A stretch of DNA of 64,000 nt from Anastatus disparis (lineage: Eukaryota; Arthropoda; Insecta; Hymenoptera; Eupelmidae). The stretch spans positions 12,707,501 to 12,771,500 of the forward strand of contig JAFFSR010000136.1 of NCBI GenBank assembly GCA_017163975.1, in the 5' to 3' direction. Under the pieces are notes generated by a model. The model had not been told where the DNA came from. It searched no databases and saw only the letters and a list, made by a program, of their open reading frames with translations. Made by a program: the position numbers and the translations under genes. Shown here one piece after another: positions 50,501 to 63,176 of the stretch (position 1 is its first letter; each line of letters opens with the position of its first letter).

Positions 50501-52045
50501 TAATAATAGTTTTGTGACATATTTTTAAATTATTCAAGCGTAAAAAATTTAAAAAAAAAAAAGAATTAAAAAAATATATGTATATAAAAGTTCAAGAAAA
50601 ATTAAAATTATGAGATGATTTAGATGTATTTTATCGATATTGAAAGCATTGATTACAATAGCATTTTTTAAAATTTATGTTAACCAATAATATAAATCAT
50701 CAAGACTTTTCATTTACAATGTCTCGACGCGTGCCTAACAATAGAATAAAAAATAATGTTTTCTTTATTATTTTCAAGAAATATATACGTAAGAGCGTTG
50801 AAAAAAAGGTCTGATTTTTTTTCTTCTAAAAAGATAGTGAGCAATTGGCGGTTCGTGTTTACCAGAAATATTACAGTAGGGTAGTATAATTTTTGTATTA
50901 GAGTTTAAAAGTTCGCAACCTACATTAAAACTTGGAAAAAAAATTATTCAACAACTTGGATAATCACTTATAAGGTATATTTTTAAATCATACTCTTTCG
51001 AGCTGTTACGGTTAAACAGCTTTTTATATAATAATGATCAATTTCAAAGATTTAATATTCAATATTAAAAATTTACTTATATTAATAATATGATCGTTCA
51101 ATAAAAATAAAATAATTTCTAAATATTTATATCATAAGTTATATAAACAAATTATATTTTTAAGAAATTTTGTATTCCAATATGATTTTGAAACGAGAAC
51201 ATATTTTTTTCTCGTTGATTAATGTAAGAAGAAAGTTATCGTGCATAAGGGCGAACTAATTTTACTTTTGAGTTCTTTTCAATCTTAAAAATTTGAGCAC
51301 GCTATGTAATTTTTCGGTAATTTATAATGTCTAAAAATGAGCAAATAAAGTCAAGTGCAAGACATAGGTACATACCCAGTCTTATTGTTTTATAAAACTT
51401 TGGTTTAATTTAAGTACAAGAACTGAACAGGAACCATGTAATTATATTATGAGTCTAATAACCCTTAAATTAAAAAAAGGGGTGTATACACAAACGATTT
51501 GAAAATTTAAGATTTAAAGCGTTCTTTTTTATATCAAGCAAGACATAAAAAAGTAGATTTAAAAGGCAAATTTTTTACTAGCTCACTATGGAAAGGAAGG
51601 AAGAGTTAGGAATCTAAATTATTTTTTGTAACTAGGGTATCTATAGAACGTTAATATCATATATAAAAATAATTATATCTGAAAATTTCAATCTCACGTT
51701 TTTTTAAAATTCCCATCTCTTATAGAAATATTTTAACTTTTATTATAATTTACACAGAAACTATAAATCTTAATTAACTTGATTAGAAATTAAAGTTTTC
51801 TTCAATCAAAGCCATTTTTCCATTTTTAGTAATAATCTTTAATGGCGTTTAAAAAATGTAATTAAAAATCTAATTATCTAGAATTGAAAAGAATTCACAA
51901 TCACATGACTGATATTCCTTGACACGAATCTATTTAAAATCACTTAAATATATACTTATAAAATGTGTTAACATACAATAATAAATAATGATTCGTTATA
52001 AATTAACCGTTAGCGGTTTTTTTTTTCACATCGTTCAAGAGAGTG
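47544..52045 (+). other. Presumed first intron of bestrophin, no supported gene
   Basis: AT-rich with scattered less AT-rich patches at 48810-48960 and 49560-49960 (the latter with a TATAAAACGCGT at about 49610 and overlapping short ORFs on both strands). These could be enhancers or alternative promoters. No domain-bearing ORF is visible. Confidence 0.35.
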
Positions 52046-52139
52046 TATAAAAGCCGGTGAGGCGGTAAAAGAAAAGATCATTTGCGCTCGGAGACAATAT
52101 GTTTGCTAACGTCGTTTATATAGGGTCTATATTTACATC
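52046..52139 (+). promoter_or_regulatory. Candidate TATA promoter and short non-coding exon
   Basis: TATAAAAG at 52046-52053 is followed about 32-34 bases downstream by an insect initiator-like TCATTT (52078-52083). The transcript would run through G+C-richer sequence to a donor (ACATC|gtaagc) at 52139. Spliced to 54459 it would form a bestrophin leader without the 71-codon uORF. Confidence 0.4.
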
Positions 52140-53654
52140 GTAAGCCCGCGACGACTGGCGCCCGTTCAGAAAGTGTCCGTGTCGTTCGCGCTCTCAGCTA
52201 TACTCAAATGGTTGCATTGCTTCTTCTTCTTTTTTTTCTTCTTATTTCTTTCTTTCTTGCCTTTTTCTTTCATTTCTTTTGGTTTTTCATTAGCAAGCAC
52301 GAGGAATTTCTTGAACGTATATAATTGGAGCGTCGACGCAATTAGTCACTTTGATACTTTTTTTTAATTTTTTTTTTAGTGCATAGTCACGATTTTATGA
52401 TTAAAGGTGTTTGCTTTAAATGCATCTATAGATTAACTGGTATCGATTTTTATTCTTTTTTTCTTTTGTGATGAATTGACTCGCAAAATTGTGCAAAGTC
52501 TAAAGATGCATGGAATTTTTAATAACTTTATTGATAGTGGTGTGATACTTTAAAAATTATAAACTTTTTATATTCGATATATTTATTTCATACCTTTGAT
52601 TTTTTATTATAAATTTTATAATAATAAATTTTATTTTATTTTATACTGTTTTTGAACATTCTTTTATTTAAATAAAATATATTCAATTTTGACTTATTCA
52701 TTGCACAACAGTAAAATTTAAATATATTCTTTGCAAATCACTGATAATCATAAAAATAATTTTTTAAATAAAATACTATTTATATGTATTATAGATAGAA
52801 ATAAATTATTGTTCAAATTAATCGTAAAATTAAATTAAAACGAATTTTAAAATAAAAAAAATAAAAAAGAGTTGCAAGCTCGTACATTACTCTGGTCAGT
52901 TAAGCGTCCAATCGGCTGGAGATTAACGACGACAATGAATCCATGCCCGATATTTATCTATGTAGGTCTAGGATAAGATCCTTTAGGCGTATGCAGTTAC
53001 ACACAAAGTTTCAGGTTATACGATACCTTCTAAAGCCAGCCTATTTTAGTACCTTAGTTGTATAACTTTAATGCCTTAGTTACACTTACATATTTCAAAA
53101 TTTCTCCGATATATATACATATAAAGGATATTAAGCTAGCGCCTTCTGATAATAATTGCACGTTAGGAATCATATACGAAACATTGTTGTGAAAACTGCA
53201 TTTATGCACGCATCGTTTCGGCAAATATTTTGAAAAATTTTTAGACTCCAATTAATATAAGTGTTAGGATTAACTAATTTTTGTATTTAATTGCTTGACT
53301 AATGTTAATGTGTATAAGATTGTTAATATTACAACAAGAAAAAGCTACTTTTTTACTAAGTTTTTTAATATTGTTTTTAACTTTTACAAACACTTTGATA
53401 AATTATGATGTTTTTTGTATTTTAGAAGTCTTTTTCTTCTTCTTCTTCTCATAAAAATATACATACTGGCGCAAACTGGTCCGCAATGTTTAACAAATTT
53501 TTTATTTTAATTATCCACAAATATTCGAAATACTTAACTTACTTTTGTTGAACTTTAGAAAAAAATTTCACTTTAATTTTTTTAATTGTTTTACCAATTT
53601 AGAAAAGTCTTATCTAAATTAAGTTCTTTAATAATACTTTAATTTCTTTTAATT

Positions 53655-53813
53655 TATTTAATATCGCTGTATTTATGTTATCGTTGCGATGATAATTAGC
53701 GACGGAGGTTCTCAGTGTATTTGTGAACGAAACACATAAAACGAACAGTGGTACTTATATCATACGGCCGAGACTGGGATTCGAACTCGAGTCTTCAATA
53801 TTACAAATCGATT
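53655..53813 (-). mobile_element. tRNA-derived SINE, copy 3, 5'-truncated
   Basis: It shares the body (CGTCGCTAATTATCATCG 3' end) and the B-box region (GAGTTCGAATCCC) with the copies at 12.1 and 25.2 kb. The A-box half is missing: similarity stops near 53810, where the 17-bp minisatellite sequence begins. No clear target-site duplication. Confidence 0.8.
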
Positions 53814-53873
53814 TAATAAAATTTAATACTTAAAAAAATTCTATTAAATCTTTAAAAAAAATTTAATACTTAA

Positions 53874-54253
53874 GAGGAGGTCACGTATCTCTGTCCTTTT
53901 CTAATAAAAAAATTGAGTTTTTTACAGAAACTAATAACTTTAGCAAAAAATGGAGAGAAAGCCGCATCTCGTATAAAAAAAGCAATATTTTCTTTGATTA
54001 GGAAGAATTAATTTTATTGCTTTGTTTTCAAGGAAACCTTGAAAAACTTGAATCATAGAGGTTAGGGTGGACAATTTGGTTTTTCAAGGTTTTCTTGAGA
54101 ACGAAGCAATAAAATTAATTTTTTCTTATCAAAGAAAACATTGCTTTTTTCGATACAAGGTGCGGCTTTCTCTTCATTTTTTGCTAAAGTTATTAGTTTT
54201 TGTAAAAAAATCATTTCTTTGATTAGAAAAGGACAGAGATAGGCGACCTCCTC
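53874..54253. mobile_element. Foldback MITE with TTAA target duplication (380 bp)
   Basis: Ends GAGGAGGTCACGTATCTCTGTCC and the complementary GGACAGAGATAGGCGACCTCCTC enclose near-complementary arms (blocks AGCAATATTTTCTTTGATTAGG, TTTTATTGCTTTGTT and their complements). The element is bounded by TTAA (53870-53873 and 54254-54257), a piggyBac-type signature. Its ends differ from those of the element at 28.8 kb, so it is a separate family. Non-coding. It interrupts the 17-bp minisatellite. Confidence 0.85.
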
Positions 54254-54417
54254 TTAAAAAAATTTAATACTTAAAAAAATTTAATACTTAAAAAAATTTA
54301 ATACTTAAAAAAATTTAATACTTAAAAAAATTTAATACTTAAAAAAATTTAATACTTAAAAAAATTTAATACTTAAAAAAATTTAATACTTAAAAAAATT
54401 TAATACTTAAAAAAATT
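54254..54417. repeat. 17-bp minisatellite, nine full copies plus a partial one
   Basis: The unit TTAAAAAAATTTAATAC repeats without visible change from 54254 to 54406, then a partial copy to 54417. Degenerate copies also lie left of the MITE (53821-53873). Every unit contains a TTAA, so each is a potential target for TTAA-specific transposases. The array ends about 40 bases before the splice acceptor at 54458. Confidence 0.95.
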
Positions 54418-54622
54418 CTCTTGATATTAATTTAATTAATAATAATTTATATTTTCAGGAAGCGAAGGTGCGACGATGCGGACCTCGAATCATGAAGGAA
54501 ATCTCGGTTCGAGAGTGATAAAAACGTCGCGCATACGCTTGTACTCATCCACATCGAGATTTAAGCTTGGCATAATAACAAGATGGCTAATTTCATTGCT
54601 CTAGTATAATATTAACGAAAGG

Positions 54623-57600
54623 ATGACGGTATCTTATCAATATGAAGTCGCTAGCTCAACAAGCGGCGGCTTTACCCGTCTCCTATTTATGTGGAGAGGT
54701 TCGCTTTATAAACTTATCTACAGAGAACTTCTTATGTTTCTCGTTATGTTTGGTGCAATATCAGCTATTTATCGACACGTACTTACTAACGAGCAAAAAA
54801 GATCATTTGAACAAATTGTCGTTTATTGCGATACCTTTATCAATCTTATACCGCTTAGTTTTGTATTAGGTTTTTATGTTGCTTATGTTGCTGGAAGATG
54901 GTGGCAACAATACACGGCTATACCTTGGCCAGACAAGTGAGTTTATTTATATTATCATTAATTTTTCATTATTATTATTATTATTATTATTATTTATTGA
55001 GCCTATTTATTTTTAAAAAAATTTAATTATATTGGAAGACTAATGTTTATTTTGGTATTTATTCATAAAGAATCAACACTTGTATAAATTTGAAGTATAA
55101 GCTAAAATTATTGATGCAACCGACCTTTCAAGTATTTCAAAAATACCCTTTTTCAAACTTAAATGCCATAATGGCAAGTCGAATTACAAATAAATACTCA
55201 AAGTTTTTAAGTTTTTTAGATATTTTAAATTAAAATTTTAATATTTATGTTATAAATTTTAAAAGAATTTAGATTTCTTTAGCTAAAGTAAATAAGATTT
55301 TCAGAGAATCAGTTTTATTTTTCAAAATAATTATAATAATGTAATGATTAACTAATATTGGTTCAATCATAATGTATTTTTATATTTTTATTTAATTATA
55401 AAAAATATTGGAATTATTATTAAAATTCTACTCAAATTCTTTGAACCACTAATGTTTGTTATCAAAAGATTCAAAATTAAAAATTTTGTAATTTCTAGAG
55501 TAATGCATTTGATTGCGCTTTACGTCATTGGGCACGATGAATATGCACGTATGGTAAGACGAGCCCTGATGCGATACCTCAACCTGTCACTCATTCTTGT
55601 TTTACGATCCATCAGTTCAGCCGTAAAAAGGCGATTTCCAACATTAGACCATGTTGTAGATGCTGGTAAAGAAAAATTATTTTTCTTCGATGTACTTTTT
55701 ACTCTTACATTTTATTTATTTATGTTATCGAACGATCAAAGAATCATTTATTTCATTTCTTAGGTTTTATGACTTCGTTGGAGCTAGAACTTTTTATTTC
55801 TGTGCCAAGTCTTGAATTTAATACTTATTGGATACCTTGCACGTGGTTCATTAATTTATTGAAAGAAGCGAGAGATAAAGAGCGATTACCTGACGCTCAA
55901 GGCTTGAAAATTATAATGGAGGTATTTACTATTAAGTTATCTTATTTTAAAATTCTTATTAGAATGTATTACTCAAATTTATTTAGAATAAAAAAATAAT
56001 AACATAGCGTATGAGTCCCGGTGACTGTGCCTGAATCTAATTCTGTACTTTATATGTATTTCAAGTGGAAAGCACCGAATTAGGTTCAGGCACAGTAACC
56101 GGTACTCATACCCTAAATATATTTTTAATTTTTAGGAATTCAACGAATTTCGATCAAAATGTGGTATGCTTTGGAGTTACGATTGGGTATCAATACCATT
56201 AGTGTACACCCAAGTTGTCACATTGGCGACATATAGTTTTTTCGCAGTTGCACTTGTTGGCCGTCAGTACATCGAAGGAGTCATTAAACCATTTCAAATG
56301 AAACTGGATATATATTTTCCAACATTCACCGTACTGCAGTTCTTTTTCTTTATGGGCTTGTTGAAGGTAAAGTTATTGAACGAAAATAAAGTCTCTTTAT
56401 TATTTATATCGGATTCGCACAAAGCAAAGAATTCATAATTATTTATATATAATTTTTCTTAATAAAAAAGGTCGCCGAACAGCTCATAAATCCGTTTGGT
56501 GATGATGACGAAGATTTCGAATTAAATTGGTTGATTGATCGTCACACAAAGGTACATTGAGTATATATATTATAAATTTACAAATATTAAAGTTTATATA
56601 TTTCATGTAAATAAATGCAAATGTGAGAAAAGTGCACGATAAACATGTATATATTTAACTTTCGCGAAAAGGTCTCATATCTTGGCGTCGACATATTGAT
56701 GAATCGTTGCCCGCCGCTCGTTAAGGACATCTATTATGATTCCGAAAATATAATTTTACCCTACACCGAAGCAGCTGCTGCATACAAACGCAAAACTTAT
56801 CGCGGCAGTGTCGCAAATATGACGTGAGTTTATCTTTCTCTCTTTCTCTTTACAATAATATTTGTTTTATCAAAATTGAAGTTTAATATTTTTACATCTA
56901 TCATGTACATAGAAATAATTTGAATAAAATAATAGAAAGAAATTATTTTTAATTCTTTAATTACATGCGAACATAAATTTTTTACTTCGACTACATTTTT
57001 ACAGGAAAAAATTATGAAAATAATAAATTATTTTTGTTTTTGAAAATTTTGGTGTTAAAATATTGATTGTACGAAAAAATTATTGATTAAAATTTTAATG
57101 TAAATAGTGTACCTGAAAAACAACAAACGATGTTTTTACCAAATATTATTGAAGAGGAGGAGACTGTAACGACCACTGCCACACCTAGAACATCCAGCGC
57201 AAGTCTGGCTATTCATAATGAAAGTCCACCCTCAGGCAATAAACGGTAGGATTTAATATAAAATCTGATTGCCACGTTGTTATAATTTACTCACCCTACA
57301 CTCTTATGATAATTACAAAATTGTAATAAGACAATTATGGCATGATTTATTGCACGATTAAATCGCATGTTAATTGCAAAACTAATGGCATGTTTATATG
57401 TTAATTAACTGAAATGCAAAAAGTTGATAAATTAAAAATAAATAATCAAATGTTTTATAATGTACTGCACATAATTATGTCTACTTCTAAGTAATACAAA
57501 AATGCATGACTAAAAATTAAATATTCTCATTTTTTGTTTAACACACACTTACCCGTGACATGCACACATAGGTATACAGGTACATTCTCTTATAGGTATG

Positions 57601-59240
57601 CAGACAAACATATATTTTGCAAAAGAATACACTGGTATCTGGATTTAAAATATCTATGATTACAAAACATGATAGTCATTTTGTCTGTACAGTCTCGCTC
57701 TTTTCAAACATTCATCGGAAAACATTGGACTTATGCCATTAACGGCCAAGTCTAGATCCGATAATAAATTAACATTATTTCTTCCGTATTCTTTGTGAAT
57801 ATGCAATTGCAATATGAGATAGCAACTTAACGTAGATCCGTTTGTTTCAGCCAGGGTGGCTCCTCCCCTCAACCTTCTAGGCGGGTGGTTCATGGCGAAA
57901 CGATCGTTACGATGGATCTTCAAGAAGAGCCCCATAAACAATCAGACCAACAACAACAACAACAACAACCAATACCCGAGACACCAGAAAAAACCAATGG
58001 ACGACCAACAAGCGCCCTCTCTGAAGCAGTGAAAATGTTTTCTAGCAAAGCTAAGTTTGCAGAACATTTGCAAAGTCGAAAGCCTTTTTTTGCTTTGGCG
58101 AAATCTGCTAAAGTTAGCATTCAACCTTGGCCTAGTGCTACAAATCTTCAGATTGATCAAGCTAGATCTGATTGGAATGAAGCTACACAAACAGATTTCG
58201 ATCAAAAAAAATTTTCAACATCTAAGTCTTTCCACATTCCTACTATTGACGTTAGACAAACGTCCGTAGAAGATGAACTTGACGATGACGATGTTGATCG
58301 TGTTGAAAAAGGAAGCATTGGATCAAGTTCCAGAAAAAGTTCACAGTAAATATTAATTTAGCATACGTAAAAATTTTTTTTTTAATTCATGTTACAAAAC
58401 TAAAATTAAACTTAATTGATTCTAATGTAGAAACATTTTTATTATTGACTTTTAGAGGATTAGCATGACGTTTTATGGCGTCATGATCCAAAAATCCAAC
58501 ATTTAATCTTGGTTTCGTTTAAATTTAAGGTCCATTTATCACTTCTAAAATGGTAAATCTTTTAAAAGCTCATTACTTTCATTAAAATGTAATTTATAGA
58601 TCCCTAAACTAAGGTCGGATGTTAGTGATTTGAATCATAAAATCATATGGCGTCATGTCAACACTCTAAAGATCCATTGTTTATTTATGCTTTCACATTT
58701 TAAAAAATCAAAATATTATTCAGGGCAATTTTCGAGGCACGAACCGGAACAGTTAACCGTGGATTTCTTTGTCGTGAAGCCAGCATCGAAGAAATGGTAG
58801 AACCGATTCAATCTAGCCCTGAACTTGGTAGTCCGAGTAGTAGTTATTATTGCCAAGATAATTGCATTGAGCTTCAACCAAAACAACTGCCACCACATCA
58901 ACAGTTACAATATCGTACACCTAACAAGATTAAAAAGAGAACAAGACCATACGCACCGCGTTTTAATAGTTTTCCAAAATTTTTAGTCAAACGTCAGAGA
59001 TCGATAGCTCAACGTGCCAGTCCACCAATAACAACATCAACAGCAACTTACAAAAGTACTACAGATGAAGGTTTGCCCGTATCGAAAAGCTCACCAGAAT
59101 TAACTCTAGCCGTTCAGTTTGACGCCTCAACGAGTAGTGGTGATGCACGAGAGTGCGTAAGAGCTAGGTTTTATGCTGGCCATGATGACGACGACGATGA
59201 TGATGATGAATTGGATCATGTCACCATCAAGAAGTCCTGA
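54623..59240 (+). CDS. Bestrophin, calcium-activated chloride channel
   Basis: Forms pentameric anion channels opened by cytosolic calcium, mainly in the plasma membrane. Nine coding exons: 54623-54936, 55499-55665, 55764-55921, 56136-56366, 56471-56551, 56672-56823, 57108-57245, 57851-58345 and 58724-59240. Total 2253 nt, 750 residues. The start [11 protein letters not shown] is the canonical family start. The pore neck residues I76, F80 and F84 ([11 protein letters not shown]) align exactly with human BEST1. [13 protein letters not shown] and [20 protein letters not shown] are conserved, and the calcium clasp is [14 protein letters not shown] at about 297-310. The C-terminal 330 residues are the variable cytoplasmic tail, with a poly-Q run (CAA repeats, about 57946) and a poly-D run (about 59184). 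A 5' non-coding exon begins at 54459. The exon 8 donor overlaps an in-frame stop, so retention of intron 8 gives a 579-residue form. Confidence 0.96.
56007..56113. mobile_element. Small foldback MITE in bestrophin intron 3 (107 bp)
   Basis: Arms of about 38 bases (GCGTATGAGTCCCGGTGACT... and its complement ending CTCATACCC) pair with few mismatches around a 30-base loop. It is flanked by TA on both sides, as in Tc1/mariner-type insertions. It lies 22 bases before the splice acceptor of the next exon. Confidence 0.85.
58467..58489. repeat. Short hairpin in bestrophin intron 8
   Basis: CATGACG and CGTCATG flank an eight-base spacer. A related ATGGCGTCATG recurs at about 58649, so the intron may hold a degraded small element. 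Low significance. Confidence 0.4.
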
Positions 59241-59624
59241 TTATATCAGTTTAAAATAATAGTCTATTGAGTGAATCATTTATTTATGTGATGTTTTATA
59301 TAGATTTTATTGGACACCGAGAAGTGGCTGATTGATCTGTTGAGAAATGTTTTGATGTAAATGTTTGTTAAGTCTGTTTCAAAATGTTATTGTTAAGATA
59401 TTGTTACTTTTAGAAGATCTTTTGAAAAAAGAACTAATGAAAGAAATGCACATAAGGTATAGTTTTGAAGCCAAATAAGTATAATTTAGTGATTAAAAAG
59501 TAAAAAAATACTATTGGATAGTGTAATTCTTAAAATGAATTCAGTATTGTTTAAAATTATAAGAAAGGTTACGCGTTAAATAATGAAGCATGTATTTAAA
59601 AAATATATTTAATATATTAATAAA
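59241..59624 (+). other. Bestrophin 3' UTR (proximal)
   Basis: Follows the TGA at 59238-59240. A first AATAAA poly(A) signal candidate is at 59619-59624; several others follow (for example near 59810), so longer 3' UTRs are possible. Confidence 0.5.
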
Positions 59625-62600
59625 TTTATTTCTAATATAGAAATTGTAAACTTTAAATTACTAAAATTTGCATAAACGTTACTAAAGCTGAATTCACATG
59701 CTTATAAATGCCTGCAATCGTGCCTAACGTCTAATTAATGTACATTTTTATAATGAAAAATAATTTTATGTATGTTGAGAGATTCTAATTTTTGAAATGA
59801 TTGATTTTAATAAATTTATTATAAAAATTATGAGTATTTAAAAAAACTTTTTTGAAATTTTTATACACATGATACTTATAAATCAACTACATAAAATACA
59901 TTAATGATTAAATCAGTAATTTTTTTTTATTATAGATTTTCATCATCATGAAATTTATTAAAGTATTCACAGTTTTTTAAATTTGTTTTAACAAATACGA
60001 CATATTATAAAATCATCTAATTTTTAAAACATGCATAGAATTAATCATACGGGAAAAAATAAAATTTTTGATAAAAAGCATCGATCTGCTAGTGCTGAAT
60101 TGAAAATAAATAATTTAGTATGTAACATAAATTTCCTTGATAACAAAGTTTTTTTTATTTTATTCTAAAAGCCTAAAATCTTTTCGTTTCAAAAGATATC
60201 TGCTGAAATCAAAAAGAAATCTTCATTTATGAAATTAAATTTATATTTCAAATTTATATGATTTTTATAAAAGATTTCTATAATGATCTAGTAGAAATAT
60301 ATTTAAATCAAACAGACACGCATTAAGCAAATTTTATTTTTAAATAAAAAATAAATTTTTTTTGTACCAAAAAATGAAAAGATTGTCTATTAAGAGCTAA
60401 AGAATTGTGCTTGCTCCTATAGTCTATTTTTGTCCGAGTATTTCATCAAATTTGAGTAAAGAATATTATTTAAATTTTAAATTTTAATTCATAATTTTTT
60501 AATGTGAACAATTTATTTTTATTAACCAAATATTTGTAAGTAAATTAATATTTATATTTTTATCGGAAAAATATAAAAATAAATATTACTAATTTCAATG
60601 ATTTGCTGTAAAAAAGTTGTGAGAAAAGTAAAATAAAAAATTTTGTATTTTAATGATGCGACATAGTTAATCATTATTGTAATAATGATTAAATATTTTT
60701 ATAATATTATTTATGAACTATAAATAGGTAAAAAATTTTTAAAAATATTTAACGAATTAATAATTATGAATCTTTGATTAAAAAAAATATGTTTAATTTT
60801 TTATGTTAATAAAAAGGATATTCTGTATTATTATAATGTATAATTAATGCATTTTAATTCTGTACTTCCGTTTGTCAAGAATCGTGTTTATTGAAATATG
60901 CAAATAAATTAATGTTTTGTTTTATATTCAGAGATGTGTAAGAGTTTATAAGATTTTTACGATACATAAGTTGAAAAATCTGTTAAAATTAATAATCAAA
61001 TACAATTGAAAATAAATATCAAGTATATTTATTTACTTAGTGTACAATAAATTGTCTAACAACTGCTCTTTAAAAAATGACTCATACCAAAGTAATAAAT
61101 TTTTATGATTGTCAGTAGCGTTAGTAAACTAACATTTCATATATATATAAACTCTTTTATATCTTCTATTATTAGAAAGATTTGTAATTAAACTTGTTTT
61201 AAAGCTCTAAAATAGTAAAATTTAAATAGTACACTCAAATCGTTAGTTTTAAGCGTTATATACATATATACATATTAAAATTGTGTCGTCTCCCACGTCA
61301 TAAACGTGTAGTAATAACATTTGTGTAAATATTGTAAATAGTTATGTCATCATAGATGTATTCTTTTATTATTTACCAAACGAAACTATTCGCTCGAGGT
61401 GCCAGAAAATTTTTCTCGATATCATCTACCCACGCATTATGGTCTCGATAAAAGTCTCAAAAAAAGAAAACTCCTGAAAGTACCTATTAAAATATCTATA
61501 AGCGTTGTAACTTCCATGCGAAACATGATGTGTGTATATGCGTGAGTTTTTATGCCAATTGGATCTCGATGTCATTTGGTATAAAATTTTTGTAATATAT
61601 GTAGCATACCTATACTATGAATCAAAAATACAAATTTATATTGTTACATAAGACGTGTATTTTTGGTAACATTACAATAACCCCTGTCTTCATAAATAAA
61701 CTTTGATTTATTTCTGTATACTTTTACTTCTATGATTTTAAAATTTTTACAACTACTATTTCTGAGGTATAAAAAATTTTGATTTAGAATAGAAATTTAG
61801 GTTTAAAAAATATACGTTAATACGTGTTAATTATGTAATTAAAACTCAATTTACGTTAAAATTAATTATTTTAACATTAATTTTTTTCTTTTTAAATTTA
61901 AATGCCATTTCGTTTGACGTTTATAGAGAAACTTTAAAACATTTAGCACCGACTGTTATAAATAGTGCAGTTGTCACAAAAAATTCTTTTTTCTAAAATT
62001 TGACTTCGTTGATGTTTCAGCATTTCTCAATAACAGCTCTAAAAATAAATACTTTGGCTGAACTACACTTGCTTTTCCCGTACTTTAGCATCATAAATAA
62101 TTCAGCCTATACAATGTTGCTGTAACATCTTTTTTTCTTAATAAATTATAATTTTATGTACTTTATTTAATAACAGTTTAAATTTCAATGATTTTTTTAT
62201 AACTCATATTTTTTTATAACTGATTTATAGAGGTTGATAAAAAGCGTTGAATTAGCTGTTATTTTTCGACGATTTAAAGATGTAATGTGCTCTTTTATAG
62301 AAAAAAATAAGAAAAAAATATCCACTAATTTTGAATAATTTAAATATTTAATAACACATAAATATTTATTTAATAAAAAAATATTTGAAGAAAATATGTA
62401 AAATCTTATCGTTAATACAACTAAAATAGATAAAACATAAAATTTATTTAAATTAAAATATTAATTTTATTAAAATATTGAATGATTTATGTTGATTAAA
62501 AGAAATGTATTCTTATTCTAAAGTATATAAGTCGTTTATGGGAAATAGAATTAATTTTAAATATTATAATGAGATACGCGGTAAAATAAAAAGTGACCGT

Positions 62601-62800
62601 TATAAAAATATTAAATAATGGAACAGTTGATATAATAATTTTTACTCACAAATTTCCGGACTGGAAAAGTTTACATTAAAAAATTTTTATAAATATTGAC
62701 TTTTAAATGAATATTTGATAAAATTAAAAGTAATCATTTATAATTTCAAATACATCAATAGAATTGTAAATAACGTTAAAAATATGATTACTGCGCCAAA
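59625..62800. other. AT-rich intergenic sequence between bestrophin and TRAIP
   Basis: No ORF of interest, splice-flanked exon or large repeat was found on either strand. A less AT-rich patch at 61380-61450 has no recognisable content. Distal bestrophin 3' UTR may extend into the left part. Confidence 0.5.
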
Positions 62801-62838
62801 TTCGTAAGCAGCGCCATCTTCGTCACTACTTGACCGAG

Positions 62839-62865
62839 CGTCGTCGTCGTCGTCGTCGTCGTCGT
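62839..62865. repeat. (CGT)9 microsatellite in the TRAIP 5' region
   Basis: Nine CGT triplets in the less AT-rich patch just upstream of the TRAIP transcript. It is probably promoter or 5' UTR, since the nearest main ATG is at 63177. Length variation is likely. Confidence 0.95.
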
Positions 62866-63176
62866 TCAGAGATAAGTTTCTGATCTGTTGTCGCGTTTGC
62901 TTTGTATACTCTTCCGTATGTGTTTATATATAGTTCCAGTTATAAATGTTCAACTTTTTTTTCTCTCTTTCTTCACGGAAATATACAAAAAAATAAACAA
63001 CGTTAAACTTTAAAATACTCCGCAACGATGGGCATCAATAAATCATTATGAACAAAAGTGAATCATGAATGTGTAAATGTCATTTCGTCTTCTTTGAGAC
63101 GAAGGTCATTTTAATTTTTTGTGTATAGTGTTTAAGGCCCTTTAAAGGCCTTGAGGAGAAAAAGTTTACGAAAAAA

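Noticed and set aside
54254..54417. Regular repeats as a CRISPR-like array
   Set aside because: The 17-bp units are contiguous without spacers in an insect intron. It is a minisatellite.
57660..58205. Minus-strand ORFs across the bestrophin tail
   Set aside because: Shadows of the plus-strand coding exon 57851-58345, whose frame joins the rest of bestrophin.
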